DNA of 64,000 nucleotides from Lycocorax pyrrhopterus obiensis (Eukaryota; Chordata; Aves; Passeriformes; Paradisaeidae). Under the pieces are notes generated by a model, which ran no database searches, was not told where the DNA came from, and was given only the letters and a program-made list of their open reading frames with translations. Every line of letters starts with the position of its first letter. The stretch's first letter is position 1. The stretch spans positions 115,207,111 to 115,271,110 of the forward strand of contig JACSVZ010000001.1 in assembly GCA_014706295.1 (NCBI GenBank). The letters are read 5' to 3'. This document shows, in pieces, positions 46,591-58,290 of this stretch. A program made the position numbers and the translations under genes.

Positions 46591-48394
46591 TTTTGAAATT
46601 TATTTTCCTAATGATCAGTGCAAATCGTTAAGTTTCTATTTAGAGAAATCTCGAAGGTCTTGGGGCCAGCAAAACTGCTGACACAGAAGTTAACGAGATC
46701 ACAGAATATCCTAATGATGGAGTTCAGTGGAGATGTAGATTGGATTATTTAGCCTGTTGGGTTTTATTTTAAAAGGACAAGTTGTAATTCATAGTTTTAA
46801 TAGCAAATTTGTACAGCACAGATGAAATCCTGTTACAACCATGTTCATCTTCTAGACTGTCCAATCAGGCAGAAATCTGGGTGCCTTTATATGATTCTTG
46901 CCCTTCATGGATATAAAATTGGAATTTAATGAGGACTCTACAAGACTGCTGAGCTTTAGCCACAGTTTAAAAAATCTACAGTAAATCTTGGACTTTGATT
47001 CCACGTCTTACAGGGACAGGAGATTTTCAGAAAACCCTGATTTTGATTTATGTACCTCATGACATTTGTAGATGAACGCATCTGATATTTTATTAAGAAT
47101 CTCCTTCTGAGATCTCGACATCTGTAAGCTGGGACTTCAACAGGCAGGTTTGGAGGTTATGACTTTTCTAGCATAAGGCTAAATTGGGATATAAGTTAAG
47201 GAGAAAAACAGAACTGCCGGATTTCTTTACAGTCGTTTCCATCAAATAGGTATTATATTTTAATTTTTTTCTCTCAAATAATTTTTTTTCATACTCAGCA
47301 TATCCAGTATATCCAGTTAAGAGAACGTGTCTAAAAGAAAAATACTGCAGTGAATAGCATATTAGATGATTGATCCTATCTTTTATCATATTTTGAGAGA
47401 GAGGAATTATACCTGTAGTGGACTTGATCACAATTTATGATTATGATTAATAGAGCCTTTTTTTATTATCCCTACTATGTAGACCCCGTTCCACGTTTTG
47501 AAAAGCTTCAGCAAGCAAAAGTCTTCCAGAAGAAATATAATTGAAAAGTAAAAAGAGTGTTTTTAGCTGAGCTTCTGTGTGGGAAAAAGCAATGTGAAAG
47601 ACAGATAATTATCCCTAGATAAAACATCAATTACTTTTTCTATTTTAGCACATTAAATCTTCTTACCTTACTGTGGGCTGATAAAATGGAACAAATATTT
47701 TCCAGAAAGATCTAAATCTTAATGTCTAGACTGCTTTTTAGACAAAGGGAGGGGGAAGAGAGGGAGGCAAATAAACAACTCTGGGTTACTCAGCATAAGC
47801 AGGAAGGGTGAGGAGATGTAGATTGTGCATTGCCCCAGCCAGCCAGGCTGCACGGAGCTCTCCTGCCTTTTCCTTTCTCTTGGGCTGCTTTTTGTGACAC
47901 TGGTGATGACTTATCTGGCTCTTCCAATCAGAGGCAATAATATTTTCTGCAGAAGCCTTGAATAAATTAGTTTCTCTTACACAGAGAGCTGGGAATCAGA
48001 GGCTGGGAAGGATGAGGACAAGATGGCAGGAACTGTTTTGCACATTCCCAAGGCCTGGTGAGAAATTAGTTCCTAACAGATTTTTGCCCAGCCTGTTTTT
48101 TTTTAGTTCATGCAGTGCAAAGTCCATAACATCTCCTTCAGTCTGTCCTGTCACTGTGGTACTCTTCCCTCTACCTAGCCCAAATCTAGCTCAAATACAA
48201 ACTGTTTTCCTCATGTCTTTATGGAGAACAGACTGCCTCCTACCTCAGCAGCAGCTCTTTGTGCACCCCAAGAGAAGACCCAGCCTACCTCTGTCTCTTC
48301 TTTTAACTGAACAATGCCAATTGCTTCGATCTTGCCTTGTTTTCTAGAGCTTGGATCATTACTTCTGTCTTTCTGTGAGTATGAAGTGACCATT
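46591..48394. other. Unique sequence, no gene recognised
   Basis: AT-rich single-copy DNA. The 129-codon plus frame at 47958-48347 is pyrimidine-driven (leucine, serine, proline) and has no recognised content. A short AGATCACAGAATATCC word at 46698-46713 resembles a CR1 tail, but what follows does not align. Confidence 0.5.
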
Positions 48395-48605
48395 GTGTTT
48401 GTTTAAATATCCCAGAGACATTAATCCAGCCAAGGTCTCACAAGGGCTGAGCAGAGCAGAGAACTGGTCTGTGTCTTATTTAGCCTGGTTACATTTTCCA
48501 GGATGGCTTTTTTTCCTTTTCCCAGCAGCATGACTCTGTCAGCTATAGTATTGTTTATGAACCTTTTCTGTAGAACTGCAATTAAGTCAATTACATTTGT
48601 CTTGG
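48395..48605 (-). mobile_element. Old CR1 relic, antisense
   Basis: GGTCTCACAAGGGCTGAGCA (48434-48453), CTGGTTACATTTTCCAGGAT (48485-48504) with GGCTTTTTTTCC, CAGCAGCATGACTCTGTCAG and TTTATGAACCTTTTCTGTAG (48554-48573) with AACTGCAATTAAG follow in order the reverse complement of the old CR1 region downstream of the reverse transcriptase (GGCCTCACCAGTGCTGAG ... CAGGATGGCATTGGCC ... CTTTTCTGCAGTACTGC). It is the same part of the element as 46400-46590, but a separate copy. It is non-coding. Confidence 0.6.
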
Positions 48606-51600
48606 TGGTTATTTCTCCTTGAATATAATAAGTTGATTCTCTGGGATAGGTCGATACAATTTTTCAGAACATACCTATAATATATTGAAACAGGGTTAGA
48701 ATCCAACTTTTCTTCTGAAGTAGCTGCAGTTCCTTTTGCCCTTGTGTTTCATGCACACTTAGTAGTTCCATTTATGGAAAACCATCAGTTCTCCAACACC
48801 AAAACACTCGATTTGGAATGGCTCATGTTTGACAAGTGTTCCCCAAATTCAGAGCCAAGGTCTGAGCTTTGGCCCAAGTATCTGTCCTCACTGGGGACCC
48901 CTGAGAGCACCAGAGTAGCCTGGGCCAAAGGCAATGGAGGTCTGGCACTTTGGGGGAAGTGGATGCTCTATTCCTGACAACTACAGTAGAGTTTTAATGA
49001 AACACCCCAAGTGTGGGAACTTAAAGCTCCCTAGAAATCTTGAAGAAAAACGATTTATTCTGGTTTAGACTGATTAGGCATTGAAAACAGTGCTGTCCCA
49101 CTGGAAAAGTTGCCAACAAGGCAAAGACTTAAAAAAATACACCTTACTGCTGTTGTTTAAAAAGGACGTCTCAGATAAAATGAGAAAAGATATGTTCAGA
49201 TCACTTATAAATTCTGCTCTGGTAGCAGCTGTTCTTTCCTCCCCTTCCTGCCCACAACACTCTCTGTCAATGACCTACAATGTCAGAGCCGTGCCTACAC
49301 CAATTCCTGGTGGACAGATGCCCGTGCCAGTAAAATACAGAGGTCCAGTGCTGCTGAAGAACACAGGTTGAATACACACTCATGCAGAAACAGCCTTCTT
49401 AACCTGAGGGGGGTTGTATTTCACCAAAGTGGTGTCAGGAGATGTGTACAGCATCGTAAAGGAACCAATGCTCTCGCTGAGAGGACCTGATCACAGAGGA
49501 TAGTCCACTAAAGCTGAAAGGCTCTCTGATACCGGATTTTAGTTCTTGCCACTCTCACCACAAGTACTTAATTTGACATTGAAGGACAAAAAAGGATGGA
49601 TGTAAAAAATGTGTAAGAATGGCTTTCTTTGTTAACACGCGCTGACTGTAAGAAATTGACATGACCTTGGTTTCTCATTTTTCCCTTGTGCAGTGTTTTA
49701 CTACTAATTCCTCCTTTAAAAGCGGGGTATTTCTTTTCTTGAAAGATAATTCTAATCTTAAACCTCTTTTCCTAATGTTACAGTTGCAATTGTCTTGATA
49801 CATTCTCCCAACCTTTTGTAGCCTACCTCTAAATTATTTGTTGAACAAATGTTATCTTTCAATCCCATGCTCTTGCCCTCTTTCTTTTCATAATTCAAGG
49901 TTCAAATGTGTTTATTTCCTTACACAAACCAAACTCTTCCAAGCCTATCCACTACCACCCATTCAGTCTACTATTTTCTCCCTCTTATGTAGCAAAAATC
50001 TGTTTTTGAATTTTGTCTAACAAATAGAAGTCTCAACATAAATTCTTTCTCATTCAGATGCAACATGGCAGCTATGCGAACATTTGATTGCATTTGGCTT
50101 TTCAGCATAGTTCTCATGTCTTCACTGATTATTTAATTGGTTTTTAGAAAGAATTTAAGGATAATGTGTTACAAGATGTTTAAAACTCAGCCTTCACTGA
50201 CGTCTGTTCCTCTGATTTATGGGAGTCTGTCCCCACTTCTGACAGTGCAGAGATCTGTGAGATTTCTGTGTCACCCAAACAGGGGCTGCTCATTGCAGAT
50301 CCTTCTGGGCAGACACTTCTTAAACATCCATGATAATCTTAGCAAAGATATTTGAGGCTTCTTATTTATAAAAGTCTTCTTATTCATTTGCCTGCCTTTA
50401 AGATGAAGAAATTTTCACGTGTTACCTTAGGATGTCTAAGGAAAAAAAACCAAAGAAACCCAAACAACAAATAAAACTTTGCCTGACTATTTCTGTTCTT
50501 GAAGAAACAAACATTGAATAAACAAACAAACAAAAAGTTCTAGAACTTTGGAGCAACTGTTTGCAGCTGAAAACCCATTAGTAAAGCTATCACCTGAGCT
50601 ATGTTTCCAGTTGCTAAACAGCTTGGGAATTATCTGAATCTCTTATCCATAAAGTATTTAGACTTTATAATGAGATTTTTGAAAGACATGGATTGATTAC
50701 CTCTTATCCTCATTTAGAAAATGATACCCCCTTCTGGATTTTAGTGCCTGTTTCCACTAATGTCTACAGTTTAGAACCCTATAATGTATTTAACTACGAT
50801 CTGGCCATACAATGTCTGCAATGCAGGAAAACACCATTAAATTTTAAACGAGCAGGATTCCAATAAGTTCTCTCAGCTTTATAGCTGCTGCTAATGCTAA
50901 AAGGTTATAATATTTCACGCCTCTGTTTCACACAGAATAGATTGAACCTCTGTAATCCTTTGCTTCTCTCTTTGCCAATTGCCAATAATCCAGCTGTGTC
51001 ACATTCCCAGCCTGGGCTGCACGGCTGCTCGCTTTCCCCACATCCCCACAAAATATTTGTTTCCAGGAAGCAAACAGACAGACTCAGTTTGCAAGTGCAA
51101 GGTTCAGGCTGAGCTCTGAGTTTTATGTTCCTAACAGCAGATTTAAAAAATAAAAAAATAATGCGGAGACACAGAAATAAAGGATTGGGCGAGGAAGGGA
51201 AGGAAAAGGAGTGTGAGGATAGAGGCAGAAGAGCAGGGCAAACAATATTTTACTTCAGAGGATGCACGAAATGTTCTAGTAATAGGTATGGGCAAAGCAG
51301 AGCAAGGATAAACTTTTGAAATTCCAGACAGGAACAGGAGATGTAGATTGATCCTGTATTCATTCATTGGAGGTGGGCAACTTTCTCTCCACTGGCATAT
51401 AAAGAGTGAAAGTAGGTAAAAGATTAATGAGTCACTGAGTACTGAGAGCCAAATACTTATAGAAACCTTCTTTCCCACAGAAGAAAACTCTTACTGTTGG
51501 GTTTATAGCAGCAAAGAAGGACTCCAGTGGTGGCTGGGGTTTCTGCTTGTGGCTGTCAGAGAAAGGGACAGAGGACAAATTCTACTTTTTGAAGAGAGGC

Positions 51601-51699
51601 CAAGTAGAAACCCAGTCCTGACACCCACTGACCTGACCTTGAAAGCTTTGTCGTGGGAATGTGAGTGCCCATGTTTGAAACACAAGAAAAATTAAATTC
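48606..51699. other. Unique sequence, no gene recognised
   Basis: A plus frame at 49081-49371 (96 codons) ends in a proline- and valine-rich stretch, PTPIPGGQMPVPVKYRGPVL, which is mildly coding-like but without splice support. An AAAC run lies at 50520-50536. An open minus frame at 51143-51478 is composition-driven. No transposon is recognised. Confidence 0.45.
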
Positions 51700-51965
51700 A
51701 TATTAGCTGATGGTGTTGGACCTTTATTGTCCAGGCAAGCTAATTAATTTATCACTTTATTAAGGGGCTTGTAGAATGTAAAATCCTGCTTGTTAGCATG
51801 TTAACAAGGCTGTAAACTGAGCACTCTCTTTAGATTGTAATATAACCAGCTTTATGAGAGCAGGGGGATTATAAAAGCTTCCTCCACAGCACACATCCGA
51901 TTTAAATTAATAAAAGCACTAATGAAAAATCATCTTGGGGATGAGATAATAGACCTGCTCTGAGA
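51700..51965. promoter_or_regulatory. Possible conserved non-coding element
   Basis: AT-rich but complex sequence containing AAGCTAATTAATTTATCACT, ACTTTATTAAGGGGC, GTTAGCATGTTAACAAGG, CTTTAGATTGTAATATAACC, GATTTAAATTAATAAAAGCA and CACTAATGAAAAATC, with no repeat structure. This is the densest cluster of homeobox-type cores in the window. Inference from texture alone. Confidence 0.3.
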
Positions 51966-53020
51966 CCTGCAGTACCCAGTCCCCATGGAATACAGGCACT
52001 GAAAAGCACAGCCTAAATTGATTGCTATTTACTCAGGTCCTTAGCATCAGAACCTTAATGTTTAAACCAAGGTAGCACCACTTCAAGGCCTTAATTTGCA
52101 TCAGCAGTCCCTGTGTATTTTGGAGATTACTCAAGGTTAGGAAATGTACAATATTAATGTTATTTCTACTCTAGAATAAAGTTTTGTGCTTTCTTTGATA
52201 AGCAATTTTTATTTCATATTTGCAATTATTTACTGATGAAAGGAGCTCCCCATGCAATTGCCTGGCTTTGCTGTGTGCCATCAAATCACGTATTTTTTGA
52301 GTAGTTCTTATTTCCATCTCTCAGTTTTCTTCATTATTCTTTACCAGCTCCAAGGAACTGGCCTTGATAAGCCATTCAGCTTTGGCAAACATTATTTTTA
52401 GTTCTCCAGTGTGGATTTGACTGATAAATTTCTGCATTTCAGACAGGTACCTTTTCTAATTTTCAGAAACATCCTGGGGATTAGTGATGGTAAAAACCAT
52501 TGTATGGTCTCAATTTTTTGTGGTTTCTCTTTAGAGATGGTTAAAGGTGTTTCTTCTTCAGTCTCTGTATTGGACAACACTAATATATCATGATTCTTAA
52601 AATAAAATGGAGATTTTGCCTAGGAGATTTAATCATGCCAGTCATAGGAATTGTTTGTAATTTAGCCCAGCTGAAATTATGACCTCATTAAACTTTATTT
52701 AAAGTGTATATCAACAGCAACATCCCCATCCCCTCTGCTCAAAGCCAAAAATAAAACCTTACCAGACAAATCTTCATTGCTAACTAGGCTGGTGAGAAAA
52801 AAAAATGTAGACTAAGATATTACACCTGGTCGGGATTATTTTCCTGCATAGGAAAAAAAGTTAAAAGTATTAAAATAACTTGCAGAAATTTATAAAATCT
52901 GTTGGAAAAAAAAGATCTTTGAATTTCCAGTCCAGGAGTACAAAATTGTCCTTTTCATTCCTTGTTGGAAATAGTGAACTTTGCTGGGGATAAGTCCAGT
53001 TTCTTTCTCTTCCCTTCTAG
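51966..53020. other. Unique sequence, no gene recognised
   Basis: AT-rich single-copy sequence. The last 20 bases form a strong pyrimidine tract ending in CTAG. No gene or repeat is identified. Confidence 0.5.
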
Positions 53021-53242
53021 TCACAGAATATAAATTACACACAGGTCAAGGAGCCACCAGACTCCCCTTCGGACCCTGAAACAGATGAAACAAAACACTC
53101 CCAATCGGTTGGGGGACATGAGCTGAAGCTTCCCTGGCTCTGGTGCATGAGAGATGTGTGGAGGAAGGGATCACAAAGTTCAAACTATGAAGATTCAAAG
53201 AAGGACTGGAAAAAGTGTAGGAAAAAAAGGCAACTGGGGTAG
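53021..53242 (+). other. Candidate exon after a strong acceptor (weak)
   Basis: The tract TTTCTTTCTCTTCCCTTCTAG ends at 53020 and is among the best acceptor-like sequences in the window. The next 73 codons are open to a TAG at 53240-53242. The peptide starts SQNINYTQVKEPPDSPSDPE, acidic and proline-rich, and ends in a basic stretch (KKDWKKCRKKRQLG). If real it would be a terminal exon. I recognise no family, and the basic tail reflects A-rich DNA, so the call is tentative. Confidence 0.15.
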
Positions 53243-56200
53243 GGTTTTAGCAGTGGAAAGCAGAAATTGCAATGCTGGGAGTGGGTTTTGTAGCCAGGCA
53301 CCTAAAAGGTGATGAATAGAGCCAGGCAATGTACCTTGGTGAAAAACACAGCCTTAAGGCAAGTTTGGGAGTCTCCCTTTTTATCCTTGAGGATCTAGAT
53401 GCTATAACTGAAAATAAATTCAGAATCCTGCAGGGAAATACTACATTTTTATGGGAACAGCTAGGAAAGGCTCAAACAGTATTTGTCATCTGCTCTGAGG
53501 AAAATAAATCTGTTTTGAGGATAAAGTCATGGTTCCTCTTTTAAAATTTTGATTTTATTTTGGTCTTCCATCTTCTGGAGGCTTCTCATGTCTCTCAGGA
53601 GAATTGGAAAAACTGGAATTCAGACAACAACCATCATTTGTCTGAGAATCCCTCTCACTGTGCATTTCAAATAGCCTTCCATTAAACTCTTAACCCTTTT
53701 AATCTAATTTCATATTCTTTCCATGTATTTCACATCCTTTCACTAGACTGTGCTTCATCTAAAATCTGCACATGCAGTAAGTCAGATATTATGGGATCTG
53801 TGGCAAAAAATGGGAAGAGAGGAGCAGTTTTGCCCCTGAATTGAAAGAGGAAACCAGGAGCAGACATGAAGGTAAAGCTAATAAACCCAGAGATCTCTGC
53901 AAACCTGCTGCAGCAGCAGCTGAGGGGTGCAAGGTTCTGCCTGAGTGCTCCAGTCAGCAACCCTGGGCTAGACAGACCTTTGTTTCCTTTCTCCCTGTTT
54001 GAGTTACCTGGTTTTATTCCACTATCATTGGTTTTTAATTTCTCCAGACTTCTAAATAGTGTGTCAGCTTCTGCAGAGAAGGGTTTGAATGTTTTTGAGG
54101 CAGCAGGTTTCCTTCGTTGCCTTCAAATGGGAGGAAAATTGCTGTGACATCCTCCTGGTAGTTTGACAGAAAAGAACCTTTTGCACAACCAGGAATCGTG
54201 AACCTGACCAGAGGCTGGTCCTCTGCTGGTTCGAGGCAAGCACGAGGGTGCAGGCAGAGGTGTTGCTGATTATACTGTTAGAAAGTTAGTAAATGGTGTT
54301 TCTTTAGATTTAGTTCTCCGTATAATTTAATTAATAGAGCTTTATCAACTCTCCTGCCAATTTTTAACTAGAATTGCCGTGTATTTCAGAGAGAAGACAG
54401 CAGTGCTGAGATCTGCCTCCAGGCAGCCGTTCTAGTCAAGATTTATTCTTGTTCTGGAGCAGACGTAGCCCTCACAATGCTGCTGACACCTCTGGGAAAG
54501 CAGGAACAAAAGGAGGAAAAATGTTTAGGTTAGAGACTCAGAGAAAAGCCTTCCACATGCTGTGCATGTTTTCTTGTTATTGAGAGAGGTTTAGTAAAGG
54601 TCTTGTATTAATGAAAATGCTGGTACAGTCAGCCATTGAAAGTATTTCTGAAAGAAATGATAATGCATCCTTTGCTCTAAAGGGGTTCTTATTTTAAACG
54701 TCTTGTGCTAATAGAGCAACCTTGCTTTGAAGTCAGCGACCACTGAGAATATCAAACATATTTATAGAGAGAGAAAAACACGCATTTGTGAACTCTCTGT
54801 CAGTTTACTGTCTTTTAGCCTGTCCCAGGGTTTAGGGAGACTGCCTGGAATATCACCCTATTAACTAAAATACAATGAGAGCTGGCCAGCTTGTGGAGAT
54901 AAAGCACCAAGAGGATGGTGTTTCACTTCACAGCAGTAGCTAATGCAGTCTCTTATTTTTCTTTCTTTCAGTTTGTTTTTTCTGTTGTTGTTTTTGTTTT
55001 TCAGGTTCTTTTGGTTTGTTTGTTGGGTTTTTTTAAATTTCATTGTATTCTCTTCAGCATGCCTTATTCCTCACAAATCATCCAACTTGTTTTATCATTC
55101 TGCAGCAGTGAGACAACAGAAAGAAGCTTCCCTGTAAAACACAATTTAATTCCCAAGGGAACAAAAAAAGGTCTTATTTGCACGCAGAAATTCATTGTAA
55201 TAAGCAAAATATAATGGAATAAATTCCGGGAAAAGAAGTCTACACCTATTCATACCACTATTTTCTACACTTTCATAATTTTTATTATCTTCAGTAAAAT
55301 CTCTTTCTTTATCATTTCAGGTGATGCTATTCTAAAGTTCTGTCCTCATGGCAAACTTTGATTGAAATTTCTTTCTGATCATCTCTCTTCCTGTCTGTCT
55401 GGCCTACATCTTGCTGAAATCAACAGTTTTTCTCTGGCTTGAGGAGATTGTTTGGATTTTACTGGATTATCACTGCCCAGAAGAGAGTGAACTGGAACTG
55501 CCTCTTGCTGGGTCAAAAGGAAACTCTGTCACTGTTTTTTTCAAGACAATGATTACATCTCAGCTTTTACCAGTCCTTAGTGAAATATTCACATCTTGTG
55601 GACTCATTCATTGCTGTTTGCAACAACATTTGGAATACTAGACAAAAAAAAAAAAATGGAGGTTGAGACGAACATATCTGCATCTCAGAGAAAAATGAAA
55701 ACAGCTTAGCCTGTAGCCCCAAACCCAAGATGTTTCTCTCTCTCACCCATCTTATTTTTAATCTTTGTGTAAATTATGAGTTATATTTAGTGGGTGCTTG
55801 TATTCTGCTTTCTAAGCCATCCAAGCTCTACTGCAGAAATCAGTGAAGCTCTAAAACTTTGAGAGTGCGTAGAACAACACAGACACAAGTCCTGCACTCT
55901 GAATCAATGCAGGGCATACCTATGCAATAAATCCACACCTGCTTTGTATGATGGACCTCTCAAAATCAAGACAAACATCTTTTGAAATAGCTTGAAGAAT
56001 TAAATGTTTTCCCCATGTCCTCTTTTCCCCCTACTCTCCGAGATTTTAGTCAGTCCCTCATTCCCTTCATGCATCGCATCTCAAAACACATCCTTGGAAT
56101 CAGAGCCTGCTTTATCATTCATCCTTCTCAGAACAGCCTGCTGACAAACTTGAAAACAGCACCTCAACCCACACCCAGAGTTTTGAAAAAGAAGTAAATT

Positions 56201-58267
56201 CTTGCAGAGCTGCAGAACCTGTCTCTGCTCCCACAGAAGTAGTAAAGTGGGTTGAATGTGCACAACGGGATTCTGAAAAATGAAACGATTTGGAAGAAAC
56301 GAGCGGTGACCTGCGCTAATCAAAGCAGTTTTGTCTCTCTGCCATGACATGTTTACACTTCTAGATGCAGCAAAAGTTGGCAGGATTGTTGCTCATCACA
56401 GCTATGTGGGATTTTTCTGCGTATTTCAGTCATCATGAATTTTCTGACAATAATTGGAAGTCAACTTCTGTTCCCATTTCTGCTTCAAGTTAAACCGGGG
56501 TAACTCTAGAGTAACTCCGTGGAAATTCTTTGCAGTGCTGCAACAGTGGATTTCTTGTGTTTCCCATTTTGTGATACAAGAGAAAAAGCCTCTCTTTTTA
56601 ATGTGAGTTCAGCCACAACACATGATGTCTCTTGGACAGGCATTGCCTCCTTCCAGATGCTTTTTAAAGCAGATTATGAAAAGAATCCTGCTTGTTTTGT
56701 TAAATATTCACTGTCACAGTCTTTGTAAAATGAAAACACAAATCAGCATAATTTTCCCAAGTCATCATGTGATTAATGAATTAAAAGCCCAGAGGCTGTG
56801 GATGTTTTCAGCTCAGGAAGGCTGAAGGTGTCAACAGCCCCACTGCAGAATGAGGAGTTTTCTGTCCCTTTCCACCATTTCTGTGTGTGCAAGGAGGAGC
56901 CTCTGTGCACTTGGAACTTCAGCAGTGGGACAGGACTCTGCATCTCCTTCAAATAATCCAGAAGAGAGCAAAAAGTTCCCCCCAGGGAGTGCCAGAAGCT
57001 CAGAAAATGCACACAGAACAAAAGCCTTTGTCAAATGCGAACTGTTGGCTGCCAACCAAAACACATTAAGAAATATGGTTTGTGGCTTTGAGAAAATTGA
57101 ATTTTACTGACTTTGAGGTCCAAGAAGGCTTAGAAATTGATTTTATGAAATTTCAGTGAAGCTATGTCATTGGTTTTTGGCCTGCCCCTGAGCTAAAAAT
57201 ACTCTTCTGACAACAAAACATGCAAATCCAAGTTCACATCCGGGGTCTAAACCCCAGCCCGTTCTGCCTTCCGGATCAAGAGTTTCTGATCGAAGGCTCC
57301 AGTTTTCAGAATTCTTTTGTTTAATTCTGAACAATTTGGTTCAGTTCTTCCAAAAAAACCACAAACAAACAACACTATCCAAAGCAAACAAAAAAATCCT
57401 TCAAAATTATATATATTTTGATACTTTATTTGCTCTACCTTGCAATCCAGAAGTGCTGTAACTAAGACAAGTGTTCTCCATAGGACACAGATCCACAGTG
57501 CAGTAAGATCTTTTCTTACAAATGCTCTTTATGAACACACCTGTTACAGAGGCTTTTTTATTTGAAACAGCTGCTAGAACAGGATCTTTATGCGAGTGTA
57601 TAAAAAAGAGTGATAAATATATATGTGTACACCCTCATACAGATTGCAGCCTTTCAACAGGGTGATCTACTCACTGCTAAAACAAACCTCCTCTGGCTTT
57701 CTATCCATCCTGTGAGCCAAATTCCCATTAGCACTCTTTCAGGTACATCCTTCTGCCAGCAAAAATCCACACAAATCCATCTTGGTAAAGATGCCTGGCT
57801 GGTTTTTTTCAGTAATTTACATTTGAATCTTTGTTTCTTTCAGAAGAGCTGAGGTAGAGATGCTGCAATAACCTGAGAGAGCCTAAAACCCCTGGAAACA
57901 GAAATATTGATACAAATAACAGCTGAAGACTGGTAGGATTACAGGAGAGGGAGAGGGTGGAGAGGGAAGGAATTATTTTGATAAACCTGTCTTTATATTG
58001 CATGGTAGAAGTCCCTGTCCCTAAGGACTGCCAGTGTAAATGCCGAGGAAACAAAAGTCAGACAAGGAGGAACCACTTGCTCAAGGACATGCTGAGCACC
58101 TCTGTGGCAGAGCTTGGAGCTCCAGCATCTGAGTCCCCCAAACTGCTTGATGAAGCTCAGTTTTGTTGTTAGTTCTTTTTAAGCAGGAAATACTATTTGA
58201 GCAAAATATTTCGAAATAGATCTCAGTATTTAGGGACAGTGGTTTGTGTTAGGCTATATTATATTAT
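53243..58267. other. Unique sequence, no gene recognised
   Basis: T-rich tracts lie at about 54955-55040. Frames up to about 99 codons there are leucine-, phenylalanine- and valine-rich and composition-driven. A 76-codon plus frame at 55411-55641 and a 71-codon one at 57957-58172 have balanced composition but no recognisable content. No transposon is recognised. Confidence 0.45.
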
Positions 58268-58290
58268 TATCATATCATATCATATCATAT
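58268..58290 (+). repeat. ATATC pentanucleotide microsatellite
   Basis: Four to five perfect ATATC units inside a longer AT-rich stretch (58255-58308). No transposon adjoins it. Confidence 0.85.

Noticed and set aside
46698..46713. CR1/SINE tail (AGATCACAGAATATCC)
   Set aside because: The tail-like word is not followed by alignable CR1 sequence, so it may be coincidence or too decayed to call.
47958..48347. 129-codon plus-strand gene
   Set aside because: Pyrimidine-driven serine, leucine and proline content, no splice sites of note and no recognisable domain.
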